Shown here: positions 46,003-57,194 of the stretch, piece after piece
How the letters are laid out: the number at the start of each line of letters is the position of its first letter
How positions within the stretch are numbered: position 1 is the stretch's first letter
DNA from: Bathymodiolus brooksi
Taxonomy: Eukaryota; Mollusca; Bivalvia; Mytilida; Modiolidae
Direction of reading: 5' to 3'
Length of the DNA stretch: 64,000 bases
NCBI GenBank assembly: GCA_963680875.1
Contig: OY804586.1
Coordinates: 52,300,203-52,364,202 of the forward strand
Position numbers and translations under genes: made by a program
Notes under the pieces: generated by a model
Databases searched by the model: none
What the model saw: the letters and a program-made list of their open reading frames with translations, nothing else
What the model was told of the DNA's origin: nothing

Positions 46003-47213
46003 ACGATTATGGAGTCTCCCAAACCGGCCACTGACAACAGGTTTAAAAAATAAATCAAAATCTACCTTTGAAATTTTTCGATGTCGGGAATCAATTCATG
46101 TCATCATAATCTACCTACATATGAAATTTCGTTGAAATCGAACAATGTTGAATCTGTGCGGTATTGTGGTGGCCATTTTGAAAATGGCGATAGGTAGAAA
46201 TTTTTCGATGTCGGGAATCAATTCGGGACATCATAATCTACCTACATATGAAATGTCGTTGAAATCGGACAATGTTGAATTTGTGCGGTATTGTGGTGGC
46301 CATTTTGAAAATGGCAACCGGTAGACATTTTTCAATGTCAGGAATAAATTTGGGACATCATAATCTACCCACATATCAAATTTTGATGATATCGGTCAAT
46401 GCTTAATTTTTGCGGCCATTTTGAAAATGGTGACCGCTAGAAATTTTTCAATGTCAGGAATAAATTCGGGACATCATAATCTACCCACATATGAAATGTC
46501 GTTGAAATCGGACAATGTTGAATTTGTGCTGTATTGTGGTGGCTATTTTGAAAATTGCGACCGCTAGAAATTTTTCAATGTCGGGAATAAATTCGGGACA
46601 TCATAATCTACCCACATATCAAATTTAGATGATATCGGACAATGTTGAATTTTTGCGGTATTGTGGTGGCCATTTTGAAAATGGCGATCGGTAGAAATTT
46701 TTCAATGTCGGGACATTATTATCTACCCATATATCAAATTTTGATGATATCGGAAAATGTTGAATTTTTACCGCCCATATTTTATGCCTTTTTTTTTGCA
46801 GCCATTGTGAAAATGGCAGACATTTTGAAAATGCAGAATTGCTCCTCTAATGGTGACCTATCACTATGTAAAATGTTATGTCTCTATCATTATCGATTTA
46901 GAAGTTATCAACATTAATGTACGAAATTTCAACTTTCCCATAGGATTATATAGTAACCCCCACCCCCTTTGAAGCCCTCAAAATATGACTTTGACCCCCT
47001 TTACCACAAAGCTGAAAACTTTAGGACCAACTAGAATCATATATTTATAACTCCACCAAGTTTCATGAAATTCTGTCCAGTAGTTCCTGAGATCTGCCGT
47101 GGACAAGTTCATGGTCCGTGGAAAGAAAGGAGAAGAAAGAGAAGAATAATAATAATAAAAATAAAAATAATAATAAGAAACGGAGCAACTTTGTTTGGGA
47201 GACTTAATAATAA
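46003..47213. mobile_element. 1.2-kb TIR element containing six ~127-bp repeats
   Basis: The ends are inverted: GAGTCTCCCAAACCGG at the left and CTTTGTTTGGGAGACTTAAT at the right. Inside, units starting AAATTTTTCGATGTCGGGAA lie at 46071, 46198, 46325, 46441, 46568 and 46695, spaced 127 bp except one of 116. Each contains 'ggtggccattttgaaaatgg'. The 3' half has a GA-rich and AAT-rich stretch (47120-47175). It is non-autonomous. Confidence 0.75.
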
Positions 47214-47391
47214 ACTTATTGCATGTCCATGAGAGTTATTGGCCTTACTTGTGTATGTTGTTCAAATTTTACATTTTTATGATTTTTCATTAAAAAAAAA
47301 CCCTGAGCAGATTTAACAAAACATGACAAGAATATTTTATGGATAGTATTAGTCACTCTACAAACACTCTTACTTATACCATGGAGGAGAT

Positions 47392-47640
47392 GTTATGGAG
47401 TTTTAACACTACTTTCAACAATATTTCAGTTATATTGGTGGTGGTCGGTTTTATTGGTGGAGGAAACCGGAGTATCCAGAGAAAATCACAGATCTGTCGC
47501 AAGTCACTGACAAACTTTATCACATACGATGTTGCATCGAGTACACCTCACCATAAGCAGGATTCGCATCCACAACATTAGTGGTGATGGGCACTGCTTG
47601 CACAAGTAGCTGTAAATTCAGCTACCATACGATCATGACC
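47392..47640 (-). repeat. SINE family B, nearly full-length reverse copy
   Basis: Runs from 'tatggagttttaacactact' through 'ggtcggttttattggtggag' and 'tcacagatctgtcgcaagtc' to the tRNA-like head 'cagctaccatacgatcatga'. Confidence 0.75.
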
Positions 47641-47949
47641 CCCACTCCCCTAATATTATGTTTCATAAATAACTTATAATATGTAATGTCTTGTTCTGAT
47701 CATGTAATATCTTGTTCTGTTTATGTAATGTATTGCATCATCATGTGAAAAAAATATACAATTACAAACAAATTTAATAAATAAATAAATAAATAAAATT
47801 AAAGTTTTAATAAAACTTCACAGGCAATATTTTCTGATTAGCAAATATACAAAAATCTTGAATGCAATGAAATTCGACATAAATTGTACCGGTATATGTT
47901 TGATAATTTTAACAAGATTCCTCTTGTTGTTTCGATCTGATATTGGTAT

Positions 47950-48690
47950 CGACACCTAAGGTTTGATTCAACCAAAATGTATCTGAATGATCAATTGATG
48001 GTCCTTTACAAAATCATTATTTTGTGTGTGGATCAGATATACAGGATGGTCACAATGGTATAATATGAGATCTAGTGAAAACCTACTCAGGATATAGTTT
48101 CTCCTCAGACACCTAGAACTTAATCAAACCAAAATGTATGTGAATTATTATTGGATGGTCCTTTACAAGACATCATTTTTTGTGAGGATCAGATCTACAA
48201 GATGACCATCCTGGCATAAAATAAGATCTTTTAGAAACCTACTCAGCTACCAACAATATAGTGATTAATAAAACCAATATGTATGTGAATTATCATTAGA
48301 CGGTCCTTCACAAAATCATCACTTTTCGTGAGGATCAGATATACAAAATGGTCACCACAATTGTAACTACTCGGCCATTCTCGCTACCCTTCAAATAACC
48401 TTGTATGCATTAGGCGTATAAATCGCACTACTTTTCACATGTCAGTTACATGAAAGTTTGATAAAAGTTATATTTTAAACAATTTTCTATATTTCAATTA
48501 GTTTTAATTAGTTTTGCATGATTAGATTTTACTTAGTATGTCTTCCATATTGGATTTTCGTGGACTATATTTGTGTGCGGCTTAACTTAACTTAACTTCC
48601 GGCAAACAATTTAAGAAGAATTTCTACTATGTACGTACAAGATTATTTGCAGGGTAGCGAGAATGGCCGAGTAGTTATGATTGATGGTCA
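47950..48690 (+). repeat. ~150-bp tandem repeat (three copies) with inserted MITE
   Basis: The landmark ACCAAAATGTAT occurs at 47971 and 48128, with a variant (ACCAATATGTAT) at 48273. Each unit also has 'gatggtcctttacaa' and 'gaggatcagatctacaa'-like segments. The third copy is interrupted at 48364 by a MITE, and 'gatggtcaccaa' resumes at ~48684. Confidence 0.7.
48364..48677. mobile_element. MITE with TIR ACTACTCGGCCATTCTCGCTACCCT
   Basis: A perfect ~25-bp inverted repeat: ACTACTCGGCCATTCTCGCT at 48366 and AGCGAGAATGGCCGAGTAGT ending at 48675. TA flanks both ends. The element is ~310 bp, non-coding, and inserted into the 150-bp repeat array. Confidence 0.85.
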
Positions 48691-48899
48691 CCAATGTGAG
48701 ACATATGACTTATCGTAAGACCCTGTGGCAGACATGTTTTAAATATTCTCAGAAACCACTAGACTATTTGACAAGTAAACTTAGTTGGAGTGTTCCTTGT
48801 ATAGCTATCTTAAAATATTCAACATCTGGTTCTGATGCAGTGATGTGAAATGGTCATTGTTTTAACACAAAACTGTTAGAATATGTTTTGAAATAGTTC

Positions 48900-49186
48900 T
48901 ATGCAAACACTTAACAATTTATTTTGAAATGAAATTTAGCCGAATGTATTGTTCTATGGAATGTTCATGCGATTTTTTGGTTTGTTTAATAAATAGATTT
49001 AGATATAGTTGTGTGCATTCCTGCAGTAAACACTTTGAAATGAAATAGAGCTGCATGTATGGTTCTCTAGAATTTTCATGTGATTCTCTCTGTTTATATA
49101 ATATGCATGCAGTTAGAAATAGTTCTGTGCATCCATGTAATAAACACTTTGAAATGGAATTTGGCTGAAATGCATGGTGTTCTCTC
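48900..49186 (+). repeat. ~113-bp tandem repeat, three copies
   Basis: The landmark GAAATGAAAT or GAAATGGAAT lies at 48925, 49037 and 49151, with 'taaacacttt' before it and 'gttctatggaatgttcatg'-like sequence after it. Open frames here on the - strand come from the repeat. Confidence 0.7.
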
Positions 49187-49289
49187 AATCTAATTAAAAT
49201 TAGATCTTGAAATGCTTCCCCCCCCCTTTTCTGGTATGTGGTGCAGAAAAGGGGGGGAGCAATTCAAGGTCTAATTTTAATTAGATTGG
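49187..49289. repeat. Hairpin element with ~46-bp arms
   Basis: The left arm is CAATCTAATTAAAATTAGAT, then CTTGAAATGCTTCCCCC. The right arm is GGGGGAGCAATTCAAGGTCT, then AATTTTAATTAGATTG. The ~12-nt loop is GGTATGTGGTGC. Confidence 0.85.
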
Positions 49290-49319
49290 ATGTACTGCTA
49301 GAATATACATATACATTTT

Positions 49320-49880
49320 GTTTCTGTTTATTGACAATCCATCATATGACCTAATTTAATATGGGACTTATAAAGGAAAAATATTTATTTAAAGCTACTT
49401 CTAAAACAATATTACAAAGCTGATTGAACACAATTAGTAAAGGAATTATCGTTGGATGGACATTTTTAATATTTTGAGTGATTTGATTTTTATTCTATGA
49501 ATTATATTTTATTGTAAATTAAACTCAATTAAAGCTAGTTCTTGGATATTGCACATGGTTTTTAAATCATAAATTGTTATCCAGGTTCTTTGAGGATTAA
49601 AAATTAATCATAGCGGAAGACTGATCCTCATCAGAAAAAAAACTTTTTCTTTTTTTTAACATGCAGACAAATGGTAGTCAGTCTTAATGTTTCAAACTAA
49701 ATGTACATATTTCAATAAAATTAACATATTAAGAAAATTAATCCTGGAGGAAAGTGGAACAGAATTATTAATTAAATTTTTATAATGATATTATGATGTT
49801 GGATTTAAAATAACATTTTGCAACAAAAATTGCACCAATATCAATTCCAATAAATAATGCTTTAATTAATGTAATACTAC
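49320..49880. other. AT-rich stretch with no recognisable feature
   Basis: I see no coding frame, inverted repeat or match to the repeat families of this window here. Confidence 0.5.
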
Positions 49881-49881
49881 A

Positions 49882-50055
49882 AACAGTCAAGCTGTTCATG
49901 CAGTCACCTCCATTCAGTGGTCACCTGTATTGAAAGGTCACCATTTCCTTGTTTTGTCATAGAACATTTCATATGAATTGAATCTCTTTTAAAAGGTCAC
50001 CTGTCTTATAAGGCCACATTCTAATTTTTGACCTTTTAATACAGATTTGACTGTA
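49882..50055. mobile_element. TIR element 'acagtcaagctg', copy
   Basis: Ends ACAGTCAAGCTG and CAGATTTGACTGTA, with 'ggtcacctgtattgaaaggt'-like internal sequence. It is the same family as 3422 and 62053. Confidence 0.65.
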
Positions 50056-50224
50056 CTTAAATACAGTAACAGTTTAAAATAATAAATTCTGACTGACAAA
50101 ATAAATTCTATTTATAGAATATATCCAAGTTATCTCCCTTATCAAACTTTCTAAATATTGCACTATTTTGTTCTCGTATTTAATTCCTGAAGTTATAGAC
50201 ATGTCATTAAAGGACTACTTTTTA

Positions 50225-50640
50225 AAAAAATAAACTGTCTAAACTGTACCTCCTTAGGACCAACTTTTGTGTTCATAATAGATATATGTTTGGTTTTTAC
50301 AGGTTAAATTAACAAAAATGTCCTACATTGGTACTTAGGGGGCTACCATACACTACAGGGAGATAACTCTTTAAAAAGTTTTAAATGCAGATTTCAAGCA
50401 TCTGTGATCAAAACCACAGAGAGAAAAGCTGCTATGTGGCTAGTGAATTTATTGCTCTGAGTCTGTTGGTTGGAATTTGGTAAAATTTTGATATTTATTC
50501 ACACACACTGCCAAAAAAATAAGAAAATTAAACGAGCAGATCAAATTTTACCTGAAGTGTATGGTACCACCTTAATTTAAAGTTTGGATTATAAAGAATT
50601 ACGGTTTATTCTGGGTTCAGTTTTGACAAGTTTCAATGTA
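50225..50640. mobile_element. Diverged relative of the 40030-40145 element, split by a MITE
   Basis: The left part ('aaactgtctaaactgtacct', 'acaggttaaattaacaaaaa') and the right part ('atttaaagtttggattata', 'tctgggttcagttttgac') are continuous in the copy at 40030-40145. Here they are separated by the element at 50335-50575. Confidence 0.65.
50335..50575 (+). mobile_element. TTAA-flanked MITE, piggyBac-like, copy 3 (nested)
   Basis: Same family as 1274-1556 ('agggagataactctttaaaa', 'gtgatcaaaaccacagagag', end GGTACCACCTTAA). It is shorter by internal deletions. The left end has mutated to TTAGGGGGCTACC. It sits inside an older element, joined to 'atttaaag'. Confidence 0.75.
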
Positions 50641-50766
50641 TTTAATTTTCTGATTTCAGTTTAAATTTTTATGATCAATTAACATTATGTTCAATATATA
50701 TTCAGTGAGTTGGAGAAAATAATAGGGAGCCACGATTTCAGTAAATTTACATACAAGCTTGTAATG

Positions 50767-51304
50767 TAAGGCCATCTAAAAAAAATGTTCTGGTTCTCAG
50801 ACAATGGATTTCAAAAAAAGGGCAAGGTAGGTAGGGTTTTTATTTTTTGTTTTTATTTCCAATCCAACATGGGAAGGGTTTTTATATTTTGTTTTTATTT
50901 TCAGCGGTTTAAAAACATAACACAAACCAGTTCAATTCTACTATTTTGGCAAACAAACAACACAATAGTGTTCACTCTGTCAACAGGCAGGATAGTCCAC
51001 GGAACTATTTGTTTGGAAAGTAACTTTACATTAAAACTGACGAGGACAGTGTTTTCACTCGTAGCCATGCTGAATTTTTACTTTCGTTTTTGATTGATCA
51101 GTCATTCAAACGCTTGTCAAAACTCGTCCGTGTCACCGGAACCCTTGAAAAATTAAATTTGGCAGTAAATTTGAATTCTTTTTTTCTTCAAAAATATGGT
51201 GCGGCAGCGTTTTTTTTCTGTACGGCAATAAAAACGTCCCATCGGTCAAAATTTTGAGGGGGCGGCATTGTCTGAGAACCAGAACTTTTATTTTATTTGG
51301 CCTA
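50767..51304. mobile_element. MITE with TIR GTTCTGGTTCTCAGACAATG
   Basis: The left end TAAGGCCATCTAAAAAAAAT runs into GTTCTGGTTCTCAGACAATG. The right end is CATTGTCTGAGAACCAGAAC and then TTTTATTTTATTTGGCCTA. A 102-codon frame inside (50785-51093) contains a duplicated GRVFIFCFYFQ peptide from a local repeat and is not convincing as a gene. Confidence 0.8.
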
Positions 51305-51539
51305 ATCAATAGTTGATAAGCTGGTTGAAATTTGAGTCTATTGGCGACACAATTATGGAGCCAGTAAATGGATATTTGTGACCATCAAATTACAATTGTA
51401 TGAAAGCAAAACAGAAATATATACCAATATTGTATTTATCCTGCAATAAAAGTTGAAAAAAAAAAAGAAAAGTTAATTTTAATAATAAAAAATAAGATAA
51501 CGGAAACCCTATTGATACCTCAATAGTAGTTCCGGTTAG

Positions 51540-51860
51540 GGGCATGGCTTAATAGCTTTACTAGGCTAATGTGAAACGTGTTATTATGACATGGGTGTGG
51601 CTTAATAGCTTTATTAGGCTAATGTGAAAAGTGATATTATGACAGTGGTGTGGCTTAATAGCTTTATTAGGCTAATGTGAAAAGTGTTATTATGACAGTG
51701 GTGTGGCTTAATAGCTTTATTAGGCTAATGTGAAAAGTGTTATTATGACAGGAGTGTGGCTTAATAGCTTTATTAGGCTAATGTGAAAAGTGTTATTATG
51801 ACAGTGGTGTGGCTTAATAGCTTTATTAGGCTAATGTGAAAAGTGTTATTATGACAGTGG
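51540..51860 (+). repeat. 53-bp tandem repeat, six copies
   Basis: The unit GTGTGGCTTAATAGCTTTAT, then TAGGCTAATGTGAAAAGTG and TTATTATGACAGTG, repeats exactly every 53 bp (51542, 51595, 51648, 51701 and on). It ends in a small inverted repeat 'ttattatgacactgtcataa' near 51873. Confidence 0.9.
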
Positions 51861-51899
51861 TAAAGTGTTATTATGACACTGTCATAATAAAGCAGCAGT

Positions 51900-52320
51900 T
51901 TATTTCAACCCATTTATTATGATAAAAAATAACCCAATTGCAGGATAAAGAACTATATTAAACCATTATATCTCCAAACTCTGTTGAAATCTTCCACACT
52001 GATCTTATTATATATTATCTGACATACTAACAACAACAACAAACAAGACAGTTCAGATAACATAGCTAATTATAACTGGACTCCTTCATAAAGAGTCATC
52101 ATTACAAACTTTACATACGTATCTCAACCTGACAGAAACAATATGTTCAAAACAAAAGTATCAATGTTCTATAAATAATACAATATTCTAAAAATATAAT
52201 ATACTAAGGACTAGGTAAATAGCATAAAAATCACAAAGTAATTGATACAAAAGTAATGTCAGATTCCACTCAAAATTCTTCTGGAAAAAAAATAAATCTG
52301 TTTTCTCAGAAAGGGAGGTA
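51900..52320. other. Possible 3' UTR end of the - strand ACP6-like gene
   Basis: Non-repetitive AT-rich sequence. TTTATT at about 51900 would be AATAAA on the - strand and could mark a polyadenylation site ~3 kb beyond the ACP6-like stop codon. Nothing else supports this; other TTTATT sites lie closer to the stop (for example near 53947). Confidence 0.2.
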
Positions 52321-53278
52321 ACAAGTGGGGCAATTGTTATATAGGCACTGTAAAATTAAGGAATTACAAGGATCATCTCAGTTTGTAAAAAAAAAATTCA
52401 AATTATCTTCCTTTATTTTAGGTAAAAATTTGACACTTTTTTTTATTTCAAATGATCTCCCTTTATTTGAGGTAGAATCTTTCTGTGAAGAGTTGGGTTT
52501 CTTGGGAGTTTATTGTCCTTCTCAGCATATATTGTTCACCAATATAATGACTGTCAGACTTAAATGGGTGAAGAAATCCCAGAGAGTTATAACAAAATCA
52601 CAGGTGAAACCCTGTCCTTGGGTATGTGTCTAGAAACCTTGACTGTACTTGAAGTGGAAACCTGTCTAAACCAAACCTGAATAGACAAAACATAAAATCC
52701 AGTTCTTCTGGCTTTGTCAATTTAATCCTATCACTTTTCTATTTCAAACGAATCACTTATACCCATGGCTGCTCAATATATATTTTATTTAGACAAGTTT
52801 CACAGCACCAATATCAGGATCTGGCTATAGTATGTTCTATTTAATGTGCGAGGAATATTTTATTTAAATGCGACATAGAGAGATGAAAGCACTCACTGAT
52901 GAAAAAAGAGAACACACCCTATACAGTGCCTGAATACATTTTCTAGGTACATGGACCAAGTTTGACACTTTTTATTTCCAAATACTTAAAAAAAAAACCA
53001 GAAATATGCAGATCAGAGGAGAACTTCGATATCTGGACATAATATGGAAAGACCGTAACATTGAAAGCTAAAATAATAACAAACAACAACCCTGTATATC
53101 GGTCATGTCCCCCCCCCCCCCCCCCACTCCCTCTAAAAACAGATACAAATTTAAAGTTTCAGTAAACTCATGAATACAAAAAATTACCAGAATATTATAT
53201 ATATAAATGTAACTTCAAAAATAGCATTCAAATGACTTAGAAACTAATCTTTAACAAAATAAGTGTATAACCTGTTCT

Positions 53279-53652
53279 TAGGCCAAAAAAAAAAAAATGC
53301 GTGTTTACGGTCACCCGACCTACCCTAATTTTTGCTAGCGACCCTATGAATTTTTACACAGAATTCGGATAACCATTTTTGTTGTTTAACCAGCAGCAAT
53401 GTTTTATTTATTAAACTGCTAGCTTTTTGTCGAAATTGAGAGCAAAGAAGGTAGAAAAACTGCATAATTCGTCATTTTACCGGAAATTTCGAAAAATGAA
53501 ATACTGGAATCGGATTCCGGAACCGGGAATGACTATTTCCGGTTTTGCCGTTAATAAAAAAAAAAAAAAAAAAAAAAAATAATCCCGACCGACCCGACCC
53601 TTGATTTTTTTGACATGTGACAGTAAACACACATATATTTTTTTTTGGCCTT
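53279..53652. mobile_element. MITE with TIR TAGGCCAAAAAAAAA, copy 1
   Basis: Starts TAGGCCAAAAAAAAAAAAAT, then GCGTGTTTACGGTC; ends 'aaacacacatatatttt' and TTTTTGGCCTTA. The body contains 'cccgacctaccctaattttt' and a 26-bp poly-A run. Related sequence continues at 54170-54350. A second clear copy is at 62477-62848. Confidence 0.7.
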
Positions 53653-54419
53653 ATTACTGTCTTGAAATGGCCACAAGTCGACCGACAAAATATTCAATCT
53701 CCAAGTGGAGCACCTTAATATGACAATCAGGAATGATATTTTTAAAAGTACAGTCAAGTCATTGTTTTGTCAAAGTCAAACGGACCCACAAATTTTGTTC
53801 AACCTGGCAACGGATGTGAGTTATCGTGGATTATTTTAAGTAACAATAACTATGAACGGACAAGTTATCTCTGAAATACATTACTATCACCGATTGGTTT
53901 TGCAAGATTTATTTTTGATAGGTGCAGATTCTGACAGTACTATCTTTTATTTACTGAAATTAAAACCATTTAACTTCTTTGGCAAAAAAAAAATACCTGA
54001 GTTTCCTCCAACATTATTAAAAAAGAAGGTAGCTAGCTACTAAGGTAGGTAGGCAAAACATTTGATATTTTAATTTTGACATAGGTTATACTTGACAAGA
54101 TTCTGATTATTACAATGCTTGTCCAAAAATGACAATAAAAACTTTAGGGTAGGCACTTAAAGAAGTAGGGTCGGTAGGGTCAGTCCACGGCCAGTGAAAA
54201 TTGATTCGGACCAGTGACTTTTGCCAAATATTTTCAATAGAATCTATATAAATATTCTAATTTTGAAGTTTTCTGGCCAGTAAATTCGAAAGTCTAATTT
54301 CGAAGACTGTAGGGTTAGCTGAAACACAGATGTATTTTTTTTTTTGGCCTAAGCACAATGACTATGTAATGGGTCTCTTTTCATAATTTCAAAAAATGCC
54401 AAAAAAATTTTGTACCTTT

Positions 54420-54830
54420 TGTTTGTTTATCTTAATAACAAAATTTTACACCCATTAAAATTATCTGCTGAACTGTAATGTTGAAAGTGACCCCTTGTGT
54501 AATAATTAATTTGATATTCTACAAAGTTGTGAAATAAATGCCAAATTATTTTGTAAGTTTTTCTTTTTTTTACGAAATTTTTTTTTACACCCATTAAATT
54601 TATCGGCTGTAGTACTGTAATGTTCAAAGTGACCCCCTAGTGTAAAAATTTGACATTCTACAAAGTTGTGAAAAAAATGCCAAATTATTTTGTAAGTTTT
54701 TTTTGCTTAATAACAAACTTTTACATCTATTAAAATTATCGGCTGTAGTACTGTAATGTTCAAAGTGACCCCCTTTGTGTAAAAACTGGACATGCTACAA
54801 AGGTGTGACATAAATAATAAGTTGGTGTTA
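54420..54830 (+). repeat. ~137-bp tandem repeat, three copies, next to the ACP6-like stop
   Basis: The landmark TTACACCCATTAAA lies at 54447 and 54585, and TTACATCTATTAAA at 54721. Each is followed by 'tcggctgtagtactgtaatg' or a variant and 'aaagtgacccc'. If the - strand gene is transcribed past its stop, this array lies in its 3' UTR. Confidence 0.8.
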
Positions 54831-54855
54831 GAAAACATCTAAGACAAAGCTATCA

Positions 54856-54932
54856 TTAAAGTCCTGCAGCGTAGTCTGATCGTTCTTTACTTTCTTCTGT
54901 TTCTATCTCACCTTCTTCTTGATCTAACAGTT
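54856..54932 (-). CDS. ACP6-like histidine acid phosphatase, terminal coding exon
   Basis: Follows the acceptor ATAATTTCAG (- strand) and starts in phase 1, joining the exon at 55943-56078. It encodes ELLDQEEGEIETEESKERSD and then YAAGL before a TAA stop at 54858-54856. The acidic, low-complexity tail has no recognisable motif and would be variable in the family. It is supported by a proper acceptor, the matching phase (2 + 25 x 3 nt) and its position directly after the conserved C-terminal cysteine region. Confidence 0.8.
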
Positions 54933-54964
54933 CTGAAATTATGCATCAAATATTTACAGGATAA

Positions 54965-55140
54965 CAAATTAAGAAATGTTTGTAGATACCAAAGGGGTAA
55001 TCAGAAGCCATAAATGGAAGAAGGACAGACACTAAAATGGCCAAAAGAAAAAGGACAAACAATGATCCACAAAACACGACACAGAAAACTAAAGATTGAG
55101 CAATATGAAACCCACTAAAAGCCAGGAGTAAAGTATTGAA
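54965..55140 (-). mobile_element. Orphan Penelope-like 3' end
   Basis: Contains 'accaaaggggtaatcagaag', 'gaaggacagacactaaaatg', 'acacagaaaactaaagattg' and 'aacccactaaaagccagg'. It matches the segments at 13020 and 42975 and lies in the last intron of the ACP6-like gene. Confidence 0.65.
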
Positions 55141-55179
55141 AACCCTGTCAGATGTTGGAAGTCTATTTCAACAAAGGGC

Positions 55180-55325
55180 CCGGGTGGCTCAATGAGTTAG
55201 GTAGTTGGATTACCTAACAACTCATACAAGCCTACCACCAATATGGCATGGGTTGGCACCCGGCTTTGTAAATTACAAAAAAGGGTGCAATCGACTTGCT
55301 GAAAGTGGCATTAAACACCAAAAAT
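55180..55325 (+). repeat. Third SINE-like family (tRNA-like head)
   Basis: The head GGGCCCGGGTGGCTCAATGA is followed by 'ttaggtagttggattacct', 'gcatgggttggcacccggct', 'ttgtaaattacaaaaaaggg' and the tail 'gctgaaagtggcattaaaca'. The tail is shared with SINE family B but the head differs. One copy only in this window. Confidence 0.55.
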
Positions 55326-55942
55326 AAAAAAAATCTATTTCAACAATAATTGCACTTTTTCTTGTCATGCTAAAATTGTGAAAAAAATAGTTCCATGCAT
55401 ACACCTTAGGTGTCTCCAATACTGATGAAAATTTATCTTCAGGATTTTATATTTAATAGATAATTCCTAGTTTGTTGAGTGCATCTTTTTAGGATCGTTT
55501 AATAACATTATTTTGCTTTGCAATAGCCAGGGGACGTGTAGTAACAGAAATAGGAACATTTGAGTTGTAAAATGACCCAAAACTTCAAAAGTCTCCCAAT
55601 TTTCTTTCAAACATAGTCCTGAAGACCTCTGAAGAGAAGTCAGAAGCAGTGATGAAAGTGCTCACTGATGCAGTGTCACAAACCTCCAGTTTCTAGTTGT
55701 TGGAACCAAGCTTGAGATATTCATTTTCAAAATACAAATGTATTTTGCTCAAAAAAGAGGAGATCAGAGGCAAACTTTCATCTTTACAGTAGTCTAGTCA
55801 CTCTACTTTTTCCAAAGTGTGGCGAGCCCTGATTTAAAACGTTATAATTTAACATCTGAAACTGAAATTACTTTCCACTAATTGGCACAAAGTAACAATG
55901 ATTCAAAGTCTACAAAAGAACACATTTTTATTTTCAACTTAC

Positions 55943-56078
55943 CCTTAGCTATTTCTTCTAAAATTTTTGAATGACAAACATCGTTAAATTCTTTTTCATC
56001 TATTTGGTAAGGTGATAGCGTATCTATAAACTGGTTTAAGGGACATAACTCTTTGTCACATCCTCGAACAATTTGTGG
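55943..56078 (-). CDS. ACP6-like histidine acid phosphatase, penultimate exon
   Basis: A 136-nt exon between TTTTTGTAG and AAGG|GTAAGT on the - strand, phase 0 to phase 1. It encodes PQIVRGCDKELCPLNQFIDT, then LSPYQIDEKEFNDVCHSK. The pattern RGC...LCPL..F followed by a Cys near the end corresponds to the C-terminal disulfide region of ACP6 as I remember it (RGCPDGLCPLDMF ... LCS). The two close cysteines and the later Cys fit the conserved disulfides of this branch of histidine acid phosphatases. Confidence 0.88.
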
Positions 56079-56764
56079 CTACAAAAAAAAAGTCAATAAA
56101 TCTGTACATGCAATAAGTATAGCTTAGATGTAATTTCAGGTAGACAAATGATCAGATTTTTCATACTTCCTTACCATTCTCACTTCATCTCTTTTTCATG
56201 GATAATGATAATGTAAGCAATTACTTAAGTATTCCTAATTGTTAATCACTAAATAGCAAGGGATTTACTATTCAGCAAAGCTTATAGAGAATAAATATTG
56301 TTAGTATCATTTTTCAGATCATATACAGTATATTTTGTATTTATAAAACATAATATACATATCATAGCTGTCTATGGTGATTTCACACGCTTTTTGCAAA
56401 GATAATTTCAGAATTTTTTTTACGGTTTAAAACCGATCACAATCAAAAGGTTAATTGTTCATACTCGTGAATTACATGCATGATTGCACTGTTGCTTTTC
56501 CTATTTTGATGTCAGTTCGCTTTAATTTCCAATTGCTAGAATTTGATATCTATGATTGAATGGACTACATCTGTCAGCTGTAAAATGTTTATATGTGACA
56601 TGTAAGTACTAAATTTACAATAATGATAATATTTAAATTATTGATTTTCCGTCCATATGTGAAATGAAAAACATTATATATTCTCGAATTATGTTGTGTG
56701 GGGTATAAATAACGGTACAGTGGTGCTAAACACCAACAATCTATTATCAATAATCAGTTATCAA

Positions 56765-56960
56765 GAGAGGGGGATCCCATTAACTAGTTTAACTTTGCCA
56801 TATTTTTGTGCACTTATCAAGCCAGGTTCTGGTTTTCCAGCGTCATATATCATTGTTCCCCCCCCCCCCCCCCCACCATTTTTGTGTTCAGTGTCAGACT
56901 CAAGATGAGAGGTGACTGTTCCTTTTGTTGATATCGTTGGAATTGTTCACCATCACTGTT
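56765..56960 (+). repeat. Interspersed repeat 'gggatcc', + orientation, with poly-C
   Basis: Contains 'ggggatcccattaactagtt', 'aactttgccatatttttgtg' and 'tgttgatatcgttggaattg'. It is the same family as 42700-42960, with a poly-C run at 56857-56874. Confidence 0.55.
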
Positions 56961-57194
56961 TAAACTTTGTTCTCATAACTATTATAATTTTAATGTACTA
57001 TATAACCTATCGAAATATTTTCTCATGACTTTAAATTCATTTGAAATTTCTAGACAAATAGAATAGAAAATGTTACAATTAAAGTTTTAATTTCACTAAA
57101 ATATACATTTTTTCTAGAATATGGACTATGATAAACGTTAGAGAATACCGAAGAGGCAGTCATATATGGACAATCCAGAGAAACTGGTAACACT

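Noticed and set aside
50785..51093. 102-codon open frame with duplicated GRVFIFCFYFQ
   Set aside because: It lies wholly within a TIR-bearing MITE; the duplicated peptide comes from a local repeat.
52325..52633. 102-codon open frame
   Set aside because: No recognisable domain; it is antisense to the probable 3' UTR of the ACP6-like gene and is likely chance.
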